Source of the DNA: Ursidibacter maritimus
GTDB lineage: Bacteria; Pseudomonadota; Gammaproteobacteria; Enterobacterales; Pasteurellaceae
DNA length: 64,000 nucleotides
Assembly (NCBI RefSeq): GCF_009761395.1
Contig: NZ_LEKN01000001.1
Location: 62,001-126,000, forward strand
Direction: 5' to 3'
Program-made: the position numbers and the translations under genes
The notes under the pieces: model-generated
The model's database searches: none
What the model was told of the DNA's origin: nothing
Seen by the model: the letters and a program-made list of their open reading frames with translations, nothing else
Shown: positions 50,087 through 58,778 of the stretch, piece by piece
Layout of the letters: each line of letters opens with the position of its first letter
How positions within the stretch are numbered: the first letter of the stretch is position 1

Positions 50087-50551
50087 TTATTCAATAATGA
50101 AAAGTTTTTGATCAAATTCAACCGCTTCACCATCATTTACTAAGATAGCTTTTACTACCCCAGCTTTATCTGATTCAATACGGTTCATCATTTTCATTGC
50201 TTCAACGATACAAAGTGAATCGCCAACTTTTACCGATTTACCCACTTCTACAAATGGTGCTGCATCTGGACTTGGGCTACGGTAGAAAGTACCAACCATT
50301 GGTGAAAGAATTGCGTGTCCACTCACTTCAGCAGGTGCTGCTGGCGTTGTTGCTTGAGGAGCAGGTGCTGAAGGAGTCGCAGGCGTTGCAGGTGCAACTT
50401 GTGGTGCTGCCACATATTGTACCGCAGCTTGTGCTGCAACAGGTGCAGCTCGACTAATGCGTACTGTACCTTCTTCTTCTGAAACTTCTAGTTCAGTAAT
50501 ACCTGATTCTTCAACAAGTTCGATAAGTTTTTTGATTTTGCGAATATCCAT
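50087..50551 (-). CDS. accB: Biotin carboxyl carrier protein AccB
   Basis: AccB carries the biotin of acetyl-CoA carboxylase. It has an N-terminal dimerisation region ([16 protein letters not shown]), a Pro/Ala-rich linker (about 36-75) and a C-terminal biotinyl domain with EAMKMM, placing the biotin-bearing lysine at K120. Its 154 residues are typical. It precedes accC in the transcript. Confidence 0.97.
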   Translation of the reverse strand: MDIRKIKKLIELVEESGITELEVSEEEGTVRISRAAPVAAQAAVQYVAAPQVAPATPATPSAPAPQATTPAAPAEVSGHAILSPMVGTFYRSPSPDAAPFVEVGKSVKVGDSLCIVEAMKMMNRIESDKAGVVKAILVNDGEAVEFDQKLFIIE

Positions 50552-50585
50552 AGTGAGATCCGTTTTGATATAAAAAATAAGAAGG

Positions 50586-50607
50586 ACTCTGAGTAAAATC
50601 CTCAGAG
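50586..50607 (-). terminator. Hairpin in the accB leader (terminator or attenuator)
   Basis: CTCTGAG and CTCAGAG form a seven-base stem with a seven- to eight-base loop. On the minus strand it is followed by TCCTTCTTATTTTTTAT, 35 bases before accB. It could terminate aroQ transcripts or act as a leader attenuator for accBC. Confidence 0.5.
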
Positions 50608-50750
50608 CAAAACGTGGTATAGATTACCCGAATTTCCGCTAATTTGCGATAAAATTATTGCAAAATTGGCGAAATTCGCCAAATTTTCTAACTGATCGTA
50701 GCAGTTAATAAAATAAAAATAGTGCTTGAGTGATTGAAAATAACAATAAA

Positions 50751-51191
50751 TTACGCTTTGTTTAGAGACTGAATAGCATAATCGAGTGCATATTCATAAC
50801 CTTTTGCACCGAGTCCACAAATAATACCTTTGGCAATATCACTTAAATAAGAGTGATGGCGGAAAGGTTCGCGAGCGTGGACGTTCGATAAATGCACCTC
50901 AACAAATGGAATTGCCACTGATAATAATGCGTCACGCAACGCAACACTGGTATGCGTAAATGCGGCAGGGTTAATAATAATAAAATCAACCGTTCCAAAT
51001 GCTTGATGAATACGATTTATAAGTGGTTCTTCGCCGTTAGCTTGGAAATAATCAAGCTGAAAACCTTGTTGTTTAGCCAGTTGTTGTAAATGTTGTTCAA
51101 TATCAGACAATGTTTGAGAACCATAAATTTGTGGTTCTCTTTTACCTAACATATTCAAGTTTGGCCCATTAAGTAGCAGAATGTTTTTCAT
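50751..51191 (-). CDS. aroQ: 3-dehydroquinate dehydratase type II AroQ
   Basis: This small dodecameric enzyme of the shikimate pathway dehydrates 3-dehydroquinate. The [19 protein letters not shown] start, [11 protein letters not shown] and [16 protein letters not shown] motifs are diagnostic, with Tyr, His and Arg catalytic residues present. Its 146 residues are normal. It lies upstream of accBC, an arrangement found in other gamma-proteobacteria (aroQ-accB-accC). Confidence 0.97.
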   Translation of the reverse strand: MKNILLLNGPNLNMLGKREPQIYGSQTLSDIEQHLQQLAKQQGFQLDYFQANGEEPLINRIHQAFGTVDFIIINPAAFTHTSVALRDALLSVAIPFVEVHLSNVHAREPFRHHSYLSDIAKGIICGLGAKGYEYALDYAIQSLNKA

Positions 51192-51248
51192 TATTTCCCT
51201 TAGCTTGTTGCATTCAAGCGGTCTGTTTCGTTAAATGTTTTGCAAATG

Positions 51249-51593
51249 TTAGAGCAATGACTTTACCAACTCTGGCGGTCTGCAAAATTTTGTACCTTTC
51301 TCACCGCTTACAAAAGGGCGGTTCAGTAATCTTGGATATTGTGCCATTAACTGAATAATGGCATCGTCTGAAAGGCTTTTTCCTTCAATATATTGAGCGT
51401 ATTCCTCAACATCTGTGCGTAACGCCTCTTGTAATGAAATACCACTTTCTTGAATTAACCTCTGAATTGTCTCTTGTGAAAGAGGTGTTTTAAGATATTC
51501 CACAATGATTGGTTCAATACCCGCTTGTTGTATCAGTGCCAAGGTTTCACGTGATTTACTACATTTAGGATTATGATATAACGTAATTGCCAT
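51249..51593 (-). CDS. ArsC-family thioredoxin-fold protein (YfgD-like arsenate reductase)
   Basis: The ArsC/Spx fold shows in TLYHNPKCSKSRETL, whose CxxxS holds the reactive cysteine, and in RLLNRPFV near the C-terminus. It probably reduces arsenate or a similar oxyanion using glutaredoxin, but no ars genes lie nearby, so the physiological substrate is uncertain. Its 114 residues are normal. Its ATG overlaps the stop of the CNNM-type gene as TAATG. Confidence 0.85.
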   Translation of the reverse strand: MAITLYHNPKCSKSRETLALIQQAGIEPIIVEYLKTPLSQETIQRLIQESGISLQEALRTDVEEYAQYIEGKSLSDDAIIQLMAQYPRLLNRPFVSGEKGTKFCRPPELVKSLL

Positions 51594-52894
51594 TATTCCT
51601 CCGTTTTAATGTCTTTGCGTAGAGATACCATCAGTTGATCGATTTTAAAATTCTCGGTATCAATAATCTCAAATTTATACTGTTCAAATAGCACAAAGTC
51701 AGTCTTTTTCGGGATTTTTCGTAACATATACATCATAAATCCACTGATTGTTTCGTAGTTTTCTTGATTTGGGAAAGATTCAATATTCAACGCACGCATT
51801 ACATCTTCTAATGGTGTTGAGCCATCAATTAACCACGAATCTTCATCTCGGCGAACAATTTGTTCTTCTTCATTAGAAACGAGTTCGCCCATCACAATAC
51901 TCATTACGTCATTTAGGGTTACAATGCCCACCACAAGTGCATATTCATTGATGATAACAGCAAAATCTTCTCCTGATGATTTGAAAAGCTCAAGCACTTC
52001 ATAAAGTGAGAGTGTATCGGGAATGTACAGTGCTTTTCTTAATACTCGATTATCTGTCAGCGAAACAATATCTTGTTGCAAATAGAGCGTTAATAGCGTG
52101 TGCGATTCAACATAACCGATAATTTTGTCAAGGCTGCCATCTGTAATCAATAACTTGGAATGTGAATTTTGCTGTAAGGTTTCTAAGGTCTGCTGGCGTG
52201 TAAACGATTTATCTAAAAAGACAATATGCTCACGTGTTGTCATTGTTGAAGTAACGGTTCGCTGTTGCATATCAAAAATATTTTCAATTAAATAATGTTC
52301 CTGTGTTTTTAGCACCCCAGCTTCTGCTCCAGCATCAACGATCGCAATGATATCTTCGGGTGTCATACTTTCTTGGCGAATAGTTGAAATGCGTAAGACT
52401 CGGAATAAACCGCTGGCTAAACTATCAAATAACAGTACCAACGGTTTAAATAAGAAAATACAGAAGGTCATAATACCGACCATTTTCACTGCGACTTTTT
52501 CAGGACTCGCCATTGCCATTCGTTTTGGCATTAAATCAGCAAACACAATAAAAGACATCGTAACCGAAGCAAAGGATAACCAAGACGATACACTTTCTAA
52601 CCATTCCGCTTGGCTATACTTAGATAAAAATGCATAGACATAAGGCGTGATTTGTCCTTCACCGATCATCCCCCCTAAAATAGCAACCATATTTAGCCCT
52701 ATCTGAACAACCGTAATAAATTGTCCCGGCTGCTCTTGAAGTTCTAAGACTTTCTTGGCTCGTAAATCCCCATCATTTGCCATCTGTTGTAATTTTAGCT
52801 TTCTTGCTCCTGCTAACGAAATTTCACCAGATGAAATAATCGCACTGATAATAATCAGCAAAATAATACTTAAAATTGACTCAAATAATCCCAT
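51593..52894 (-). CDS. CNNM-type membrane protein with CBS domains (PaeA/YtfL-like)
   Basis: The N-terminal DUF21 domain has helices with ISSGEISLAGARKLKLQQM and the VVQIGLNMVAILGGMIGEGQ stretch; two CBS domains and a CorC_HlyC domain follow. The nearest E. coli relative seems to be PaeA (YtfL), linked to polyamine export; that assignment is tentative. Length is 433 residues. It is coupled to the ArsC-like gene. Confidence 0.82.
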   Translation of the reverse strand: MGLFESILSIILLIIISAIISSGEISLAGARKLKLQQMANDGDLRAKKVLELQEQPGQFITVVQIGLNMVAILGGMIGEGQITPYVYAFLSKYSQAEWLESVSSWLSFASVTMSFIVFADLMPKRMAMASPEKVAVKMVGIMTFCIFLFKPLVLLFDSLASGLFRVLRISTIRQESMTPEDIIAIVDAGAEAGVLKTQEHYLIENIFDMQQRTVTSTMTTREHIVFLDKSFTRQQTLETLQQNSHSKLLITDGSLDKIIGYVESHTLLTLYLQQDIVSLTDNRVLRKALYIPDTLSLYEVLELFKSSGEDFAVIINEYALVVGIVTLNDVMSIVMGELVSNEEEQIVRRDEDSWLIDGSTPLEDVMRALNIESFPNQENYETISGFMMYMLRKIPKKTDFVLFEQYKFEIIDTENFKIDQLMVSLRKDIKTEE

Positions 52895-53048
52895 AATTTT
52901 TGTTATGTTTAAAAAACACCAAGTGATTATAACAAAGCCCCTAAAGTAAGCAAAATTTGTAAAAAAATACCCGAAACTAACCGCTTAGTTAGGGTAAAGG
53001 GTATATTAAATGTTAAATAATGTATCACTCAATAAGAGCATTATGTGT

Positions 53049-53070
53049 AGAAGATTGGGTTTAATCTTCT
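53049..53070 (-). terminator. Hairpin after the LTA-synthase-like gene
   Basis: AGAAGATT and AATCTTCT form an eight-base stem around a six-base loop, one base beyond the stop codon. No T run follows on the minus strand, so terminator function is uncertain. Confidence 0.4.
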
Positions 53071-53071
53071 A

Positions 53072-54949
53072 TCATGGCTTTATCCAACGATTCTCTCGTA
53101 AAAGCTGATCGGCATATTGCATTTTTAGTTTAAGATTTTGCAGAGCCTGTTCATCTTTAGCGGAGTAGTTTTCAGCCTTCTCTTGAATACCTTCAGGTGT
53201 AAAACCTACCCACGTTGTTGGTGTAATCATTCCAACTGTATCACCTTGATTAAGCATCACGCTTTCACTCTTTTCATTGGCAAATAATGATTTCCCGAAA
53301 GTATAAATAGGCTGGTTAAATCCTAGTAAATCCATAATGGAAGGAAATAGATCGTACTGTGAAGCTAATTCAGTATGACGTATCGGCGTTAATGAGCCAT
53401 CAGGGCTAAATATGACCAACGGAATATGGAAACGCTGTGGCAAATTATCATCACTTTCTGCATTTAGTGTGTGGTCAGCTGTAAAAATAAAGATAGTATT
53501 TTGATACCAAGGCTGTTTTTCTGCCGATTGCATAAACTGCTGTAACGCCCAATCACTATATTTTAGCGTATTTAGGAAACCATTTTCGCCTTGGTCATCG
53601 TGTGGATATAACTCGAACTCACTACCAATTTTAGGAAATGGTTCGTGTGTTGTTCCTGTAAACATAAACGCAAAGAATGGCTGTTTTTTGGCTGGTTCAC
53701 TTAATTTTTGATTAAAGGTTTGCAACGCATCGTAATCCCAACCAAAACGAGGCTGCTCTTGCGGATATTCTCGTAAGAGCGGAACATCTTCTTTACCGTA
53801 ATATTCTTGGAAACCAAGTGCGTTGGCAATGCTATCCATATGAAATGAACGGCGAGCAGAAGATTGCATCATTACAGTGCGATAATTTTGTTGATTGGCA
53901 ATCTGAGCAATACGGCTCATCTCTTTTAATTCTAAGCCAAAGCCAAGAGTAGGCTGACTTTGTAACGAAGGCGTAGAAGAAAGAACCGCTTGAATACCCA
54001 CAATGCTACGTTGCCCTGCTGCGTAATAGTTATCCCAAACTTGAGATTTCGCCACAAGGCTGTCCATAAACGGTGTAACTTTATAACTTCCACCTGCTAA
54101 TGCATCAATATATTTATAGCTCCAACTTTCTAATAACACGAGTACCACATTTTTACTCGTTGGCTTATTTTCAGGATGTTGCCATTTAAAAATAAGCGGT
54201 TGTTTGCTGGCAAAATTTTGCAACTCCGTTGAAGAAACGTAATTGAGTGGTTGCTCTTTTAAACGATTACGACTTTCTCGATAAGTGGTATAAACGGGGT
54301 TTAAGGCGAGATTCGCCTGTTGTAATTTACTCCCCGTAAAAGCATCACTTAAATTGATTGGGCGACTAGAAAGAACAATCCCCCTAAATAAAATGAAATA
54401 GATCCCTGCAAGTAACAACCAAATAGCTAAACGTAACCATTTATTTTGCGGAAGGACGGCTTGCTGTGTGAGTGGACGTTGAATGACGTAGTACCACAAA
54501 ATCCCGAATAGTATTAAGCCGACTAAACTACCTAGGGTATAAGCTAAGCGAGAACTGAGTGCAATTTCAATTAACGCACCTTGATCGGCACTCAAATTGA
54601 GAATTTCCGCACCGATATGGTGCTGTACTTCACCAAAATAAGTGAGATCGCCTAAACTATAAGCACACATTACAAAAATCATTAAAGCACACAGCCAAGC
54701 TAATAATGTGCGACATTTCGTTCCTTGAATGGCTTTAAAAGGTAAGCTTAGCAATACCAACATTGGCGAACAGAAAAGCATTGTTGTAGCACTATCAAAT
54801 TGAATGCCTTTGACCAACCCTTTGGCAACTTCAGAAAGTGTTAATGGCGAGAAGTAATCATAATGAACAAAATATAAACCAATACGGCATAATCCAAAGG
54901 CCAATAATGCAAATAGAATGATTCGAATCGGTAGAATGGCGAAGTGCAT
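53072..54949 (-). CDS. LTA synthase family membrane sulfatase/phosphoglycerol transferase
   Basis: About five N-terminal membrane helices (residues 1-200) are followed by a periplasmic alkaline-phosphatase-fold domain. Its motifs include LLESWSYKYIDALAGG, then AAGQRSIVGIQAVLSS (likely nucleophile Ser/Thr region), the FMFTGTTHEPF metal segment and IFTADHTLN. Gram-negative members modify glycans or phospholipids with phosphoglycerol or phosphoethanolamine; the substrate here is unknown. The start is MHFAIL (625 residues), with AGGT seven bases upstream. Confidence 0.85.
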   Translation of the reverse strand: MHFAILPIRIILFALLAFGLCRIGLYFVHYDYFSPLTLSEVAKGLVKGIQFDSATTMLFCSPMLVLLSLPFKAIQGTKCRTLLAWLCALMIFVMCAYSLGDLTYFGEVQHHIGAEILNLSADQGALIEIALSSRLAYTLGSLVGLILFGILWYYVIQRPLTQQAVLPQNKWLRLAIWLLLAGIYFILFRGIVLSSRPINLSDAFTGSKLQQANLALNPVYTTYRESRNRLKEQPLNYVSSTELQNFASKQPLIFKWQHPENKPTSKNVVLVLLESWSYKYIDALAGGSYKVTPFMDSLVAKSQVWDNYYAAGQRSIVGIQAVLSSTPSLQSQPTLGFGLELKEMSRIAQIANQQNYRTVMMQSSARRSFHMDSIANALGFQEYYGKEDVPLLREYPQEQPRFGWDYDALQTFNQKLSEPAKKQPFFAFMFTGTTHEPFPKIGSEFELYPHDDQGENGFLNTLKYSDWALQQFMQSAEKQPWYQNTIFIFTADHTLNAESDDNLPQRFHIPLVIFSPDGSLTPIRHTELASQYDLFPSIMDLLGFNQPIYTFGKSLFANEKSESVMLNQGDTVGMITPTTWVGFTPEGIQEKAENYSAKDEQALQNLKLKMQYADQLLRENRWIKP

Positions 54950-55096
54950 AGTGCAACCTGACAAGAGAACTAAATGTTAGAAATAGTAAGCTAATTTTGC
55001 TAAATAGAAAAGTAAGCGGTTGCTTTCACATGACATTTTGGGAAAATTATGGGTTATAACGAGTAATCAGATCAATTTTTATCATTCCATAAATGA

Positions 55097-55312
55097 ATAA
55101 AGGATGAGAGTGAAGATGGGTTTTATATTGCAACAATCAAAGGAACATTATATATTCATTCTCCTGGTTTAAATGAAAGTGATTCTCAAGGAATGAATAA
55201 AGGGACAAAGAAGAAATCCTATGTAAAAATCACTGAAATTGGTGGGATACCCTTAAAAGTAAAAGATGTTAAATCCCCATCTAAATTAAAACCGATTAAA
55301 CAATTTTATTAA
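55097..55312 (+). pseudogene. 5'-truncated reading frame upstream of an exported protein
   Basis: A frame opens after a stop at 55094 with no usable start and ends at 55312; from 55103 it reads 69 residues, including DGFYIATIKGTLYIHSP and then YVKITEIGGIPLKVKD. The only Met is at residue 31 (55193). The composition is protein-like, so it looks like the C-terminal remnant of a larger protein. I do not recognise it. It lies 39 bases upstream of the next gene. The rest of 54950-55096 shows a degenerate uptake motif only. Confidence 0.5.
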
Positions 55313-55351
55313 ATGATTTTATGATCTTGTTACTCCTAAAGGATATTTAAA

Positions 55352-55741
55352 ATGAAAAAATTAGCTCTAATAACCGTTTTATTTACAGCGACTATCCAGC
55401 CTACAATGGCTAATAGCACTATATTTTCTTGTTTTATGAAAAATGGGAAACATCTTTCAATCGAGAAAGTTGGTAGCAATTACCAGTATAGCTATGGAAA
55501 ACCAGGCAAACCTGAAATGGTATTCACAAATAGAATCTCTGATGTTGAAAATACTCGTGATAGTGGTATTCAGGCGATGAATATTACAATGTTCAATAAA
55601 GGTGTTGAATATTTTATTTGGAATAACTTTGTTAGGGAAGCTGGTGGTGGAGTATCTGTCAGTAAAAATGGTAAAGAGTTAGCAAATACATACTGTGACC
55701 CTAATCGAGAAATTTATGGATTAGAAAATTCTGCACATTAA
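55352..55741 (+). CDS. Small exported protein of unknown function
   Basis: A clear signal peptide covers about residues 1-20 (ending TMANS). The mature part is about 109 residues with two cysteines, one in FSCFM and one in TYCDPN, which could form a disulfide. The pattern KNGKHLSIEKVGSNYQYSYG followed by GKPEM resembles small periplasmic proteins, some of which act as immunity proteins, but I cannot name the family. AAGGA lies nine bases before the ATG. It is preceded by a truncated frame and followed by an inverted uptake pair. Confidence 0.75.
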   Translation: MKKLALITVLFTATIQPTMANSTIFSCFMKNGKHLSIEKVGSNYQYSYGKPGKPEMVFTNRISDVENTRDSGIQAMNITMFNKGVEYFIWNNFVREAGGGVSVSKNGKELANTYCDPNREIYGLENSAH

Positions 55742-55767
55742 CCATGTTGTAATTTTTTATACATAGA

Positions 55768-55823
55768 CAAGCGACCACTTTTCCATAAAAATTTGCAAAA
55801 GATTATGGGGAAGTGACCGCTTG
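55768..55823. terminator. Inverted uptake-like pair between the exported protein and mnmE
   Basis: AAGCGACCACTTTTCCATA and TATGGGGAAGTGACCGCTT are imperfect inverted copies around ATTTGCAAAAG, between two convergent genes. It probably ends both transcripts. Confidence 0.55.
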
Positions 55824-55841
55824 ATTTATTGGAAAGACTGG

Positions 55842-57200
55842 CTACTTACCAATACAGAAAGAACTGAAAATGTTCCCAAGTAGATCGTCTGAAGTGAATT
55901 GCCCTGTAATTTCGCTTAATGCGTTTTGCACGAGACGTAATTCTTCGGCGAGTAGCTCACCTGCGTGGAATTGCGTTAGTTGAATGTGTCCACGCTGTAA
56001 ATGTTCTGCGGCAGTTTCCAATGCAACTAAATGGCGGCGGCGAGCGATAAATCCACCTTCCGTAGAGCTTTGATAACCCATTGATTTTTTGAGATGTTCA
56101 CGCAATAAATCTACGCCCACTTTAGTCTGGGCAGAAAGACGAATAAGCGTAAAGTTATCCACATCGACTAAACTTTCACTTTCGCCTGTCAGATCTACTT
56201 TATTGCGGATCACCGTAACTGGAATATTTTTCGGCAATTTACTTAAAAAATCTGCCCATTCTTGTTGGAAATGTTCACTTTGGGACTCAGTGCTATCAAT
56301 CATCAATAAGACATGGTCTGCTTGAGCAATCTCGTCCCAAGCTCGTTTGATCCCGATCTTCTCTACTTCATCACTGGCTTCTCGTAACCCCGCTGTATCA
56401 ATTATATGTAAAGGCATTCCGTCAATATGAATATGTTCACGCAATACGTCGCGGGTTGTGCCTGCAATATCCGTCACAATCGCTGCTTCTCGCCCTGCCA
56501 ATGCGTTGAGTAGGCTAGACTTGCCTGCATTTGGTTTGCCTGCAATCACGACTTTCATTCCTTCTCGCAGAATTGTGCCTTGCTTGGCTTCTTGACGAAC
56601 ATTCGCTAATTGGGCAATAATTTCGTTTAATTTTGTTTCGATTTTACCGTCCGCTAAGAAATCAATCTCTTCATCAGGAAAATCAATAGCCGCTTCAACA
56701 TAGGTGCGAAGATAGATTACAGAATCTACTAATTGATTGATTTTATTAGAAAATTCACCTTGTAGTGATTTTAATGCTGAGCGAGCAGCTTGTTCTGATG
56801 TCGCATCAATTAAATCGGCAATCGCTTCTGCTTGAGCAAGATCGAGTTTATCATTTAAAAAGGCTTGTTCAGAAAACTCCCCTGCTCGTGCAATACGAAT
56901 ACCTTTAATTTTGAGAATACGGTTAAGCAAAATATCTAAAATCACTTGTCCGCCGTGTCCTTGTAATTCAAGGACATCTTCCCCTGTAAATGAATTTGGT
57001 GCTTTAAAAAAGAGGGCGATTCCTTGGTCTAAAATTGTGCCATCTTCATCTTTAAAAGGAAGATAATCAGCCATTCTCGGCTTTGGACATTTACCCAATA
57101 CTGCTTGAGCCACTTCGGCTGCTTGTGGACCAGACACGCGTAAAATACCGATGCCCCCACGACCGATTGGCGTAGCTTGTGCCACAATGGTTTCTTTCAT
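55842..57200 (-). CDS. mnmE: tRNA modification GTPase MnmE (TrmE)
   Basis: MnmE with MnmG makes the xm5 modification at U34 of several tRNAs. The N-terminal fold, the G-domain with [14 protein letters not shown] (about 220-233), DIAGTTRD and DTAGLREA, and the C-terminal CIGK tetrapeptide are all present. Its 452 residues are standard. Confidence 0.97.
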   Translation of the reverse strand: MKETIVAQATPIGRGGIGILRVSGPQAAEVAQAVLGKCPKPRMADYLPFKDEDGTILDQGIALFFKAPNSFTGEDVLELQGHGGQVILDILLNRILKIKGIRIARAGEFSEQAFLNDKLDLAQAEAIADLIDATSEQAARSALKSLQGEFSNKINQLVDSVIYLRTYVEAAIDFPDEEIDFLADGKIETKLNEIIAQLANVRQEAKQGTILREGMKVVIAGKPNAGKSSLLNALAGREAAIVTDIAGTTRDVLREHIHIDGMPLHIIDTAGLREASDEVEKIGIKRAWDEIAQADHVLLMIDSTESQSEHFQQEWADFLSKLPKNIPVTVIRNKVDLTGESESLVDVDNFTLIRLSAQTKVGVDLLREHLKKSMGYQSSTEGGFIARRRHLVALETAAEHLQRGHIQLTQFHAGELLAEELRLVQNALSEITGQFTSDDLLGNIFSSFCIGK

Positions 57201-57245
57201 CTATATGTTCTCTACTTGGATTTGAAAATGAGTCTATTGTACCTG

Positions 57246-57254
57246 ACAAGCGGT
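57246..57254 (+). repeat. DNA uptake signal core upstream of mnmE
   Basis: A perfect ACAAGCGGT lies in the spacer between ackA and mnmE. Confidence 0.8.
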
Positions 57255-57342
57255 AGGTTAAGGAAAATTTTTATTGAAGATTAATTATTTATGCCAGTTT
57301 AAAACGATATATGGATGACTTGTTTACTGATGAAAAATATAA

Positions 57343-57361
57343 GGTGGGCTTAAAACCCACC
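57343..57361 (-). terminator. Terminator after ackA
   Basis: GGTGGG and CCCACC form a stem around a seven-base loop; on the minus strand it is followed by TTATATTTTT. It lies 37 bases beyond the ackA stop. Confidence 0.7.
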
Positions 57362-57397
57362 GAAAATAGCTTTTCTCAAGAAATACTTTCAAGCGAC

Positions 57398-58606
57398 CTA
57401 AATAAAACTGGCTGTATATTTTGCAATAACGAGTTCTTCGTTTGTTGGGATCACATAGGCTGAGTGCTGAGATTGATCCGAAGTGATTTTGCCATTTTGT
57501 CCGAAGCGAGCAGCTAAATTACGTTCTTGATCAAGTTCAAAACCTAGAATGGTTAATTTTTCAAGCACTAAACGGCGAACTAATTCCGAGTTTTCACCAA
57601 TTCCACCAGTAAATACGATGGCATCGAGTTTGTTATCTAACAATACTGCATAAGAACCAATATATTTTACAAGGCGGTGGATATATACGTCTAATGCAAT
57701 TTGGCAGTATTTGTCTTTGGCGTAATTCTCTGTAATGTAACGAAAATCGCTACTACTTCCGTTGGTTAAGCCAAGTAAGCCAGATTGTTTGTTGATAAGA
57801 TCGCTCGTTTCTTGTGTAGAAAGATTGAGCTTTTGTTTTAGGTAAATCAATAACGCCGGATCGACATCTCCACTGCGTGTTCCCATTACCAGCCCTTCAC
57901 AAGGTGTAAAGCCCATTGAAGTATCAATGCTCTGTCCATTTTTGATTGCGGTAATGGATGCCCCATTTCCTAAATGGCAGCTAATCATATTCAAATCTTC
58001 CAACCGCTTGTCTAGATACTCGGCGGTTTTATAAGCAATATAATAGTGGCTAATACCGTGGAAACCGTAGCGTCTAATACCGTATTTTTCATAGTAGGAA
58101 ATCGGTAACGCATATAAATACGCTTGTGGTGGTAAGGTCGCGTGAAAACCTGTATCAAACACGCCTACATTTTTTTCTTTCAAATGAGGAAAAGCAACTT
58201 GTGCAGCTTTTACTCCCGTTACATTTGCCGGATTGTGTAATGGGGCAAGTTCCGCTAAAGCCGATAAATCATCAAGTACTGATGGGGTAAGAATAGTCGG
58301 TTGAGAGTATTTTTCACCGCCATGCGTTATACGATGTCCAATGGCTTTAATTTGTTGTTTGAGTTCAGGGAAGTGGGTAAGAATTTGTTCGGTGATAAAT
58401 TGCAGAGCGTCTGTATGATTTGCTTTTTGAGGTAGGGCTGTTTGCTGTTTTTCGCCTTGATATTTCCAGCTGATTTTTGCTTCTGGCAAGAGTAAGCATT
58501 CCGCTAAACCCGATAAAACACTCTCTTCATTTTCAGGGTTAACTATTGAAAATTTAAGGGAGGAGCTTCCGCAATTTATAACAAGAATATAATGTTGTTC
58601 AGACAT
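57398..58606 (-). CDS. ackA: Acetate kinase AckA
   Basis: AckA interconverts acetyl phosphate and acetate with ATP formation. Visible motifs are VINCGSSSLKFSI at the N-terminus, GHRITHGGEKY, GVFDTGFHATLP, and SCHLGNGASITAI, with FTGGIGENS near the C-terminus. The start is MSEQHY (402 residues), with GGAG eight bases upstream; upstream Met codons lack such a site. No pta follows, although in many relatives the two are adjacent. It diverges from mrcB. Confidence 0.96.
   Translation of the reverse strand: MSEQHYILVINCGSSSLKFSIVNPENEESVLSGLAECLLLPEAKISWKYQGEKQQTALPQKANHTDALQFITEQILTHFPELKQQIKAIGHRITHGGEKYSQPTILTPSVLDDLSALAELAPLHNPANVTGVKAAQVAFPHLKEKNVGVFDTGFHATLPPQAYLYALPISYYEKYGIRRYGFHGISHYYIAYKTAEYLDKRLEDLNMISCHLGNGASITAIKNGQSIDTSMGFTPCEGLVMGTRSGDVDPALLIYLKQKLNLSTQETSDLINKQSGLLGLTNGSSSDFRYITENYAKDKYCQIALDVYIHRLVKYIGSYAVLLDNKLDAIVFTGGIGENSELVRRLVLEKLTILGFELDQERNLAARFGQNGKITSDQSQHSAYVIPTNEELVIAKYTASFI
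58003..58011 (-). repeat. DNA uptake signal core inside ackA
   Basis: A perfect ACCGCTTGT lies in the ackA coding sequence. Confidence 0.8.
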
Positions 58607-58778
58607 AATCATAACTCCATAGCTAAAGTAAGTGACCATTATCACCTATATGATTTACCTTAATCTTGCTAGGGTCAAGAAAATTTGCAATAAAATAAAA
58701 AATAATTGATTTGATAGCGTACGATTTTGCAAAATTCTTGTAAAATCACACCGCTTAATTTTTATAGATAACATTACA

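Noticed and set aside
50335-50445. Repetitive stretch in accB
   Set aside because: It encodes the Pro/Ala-rich linker common to biotin carrier proteins.
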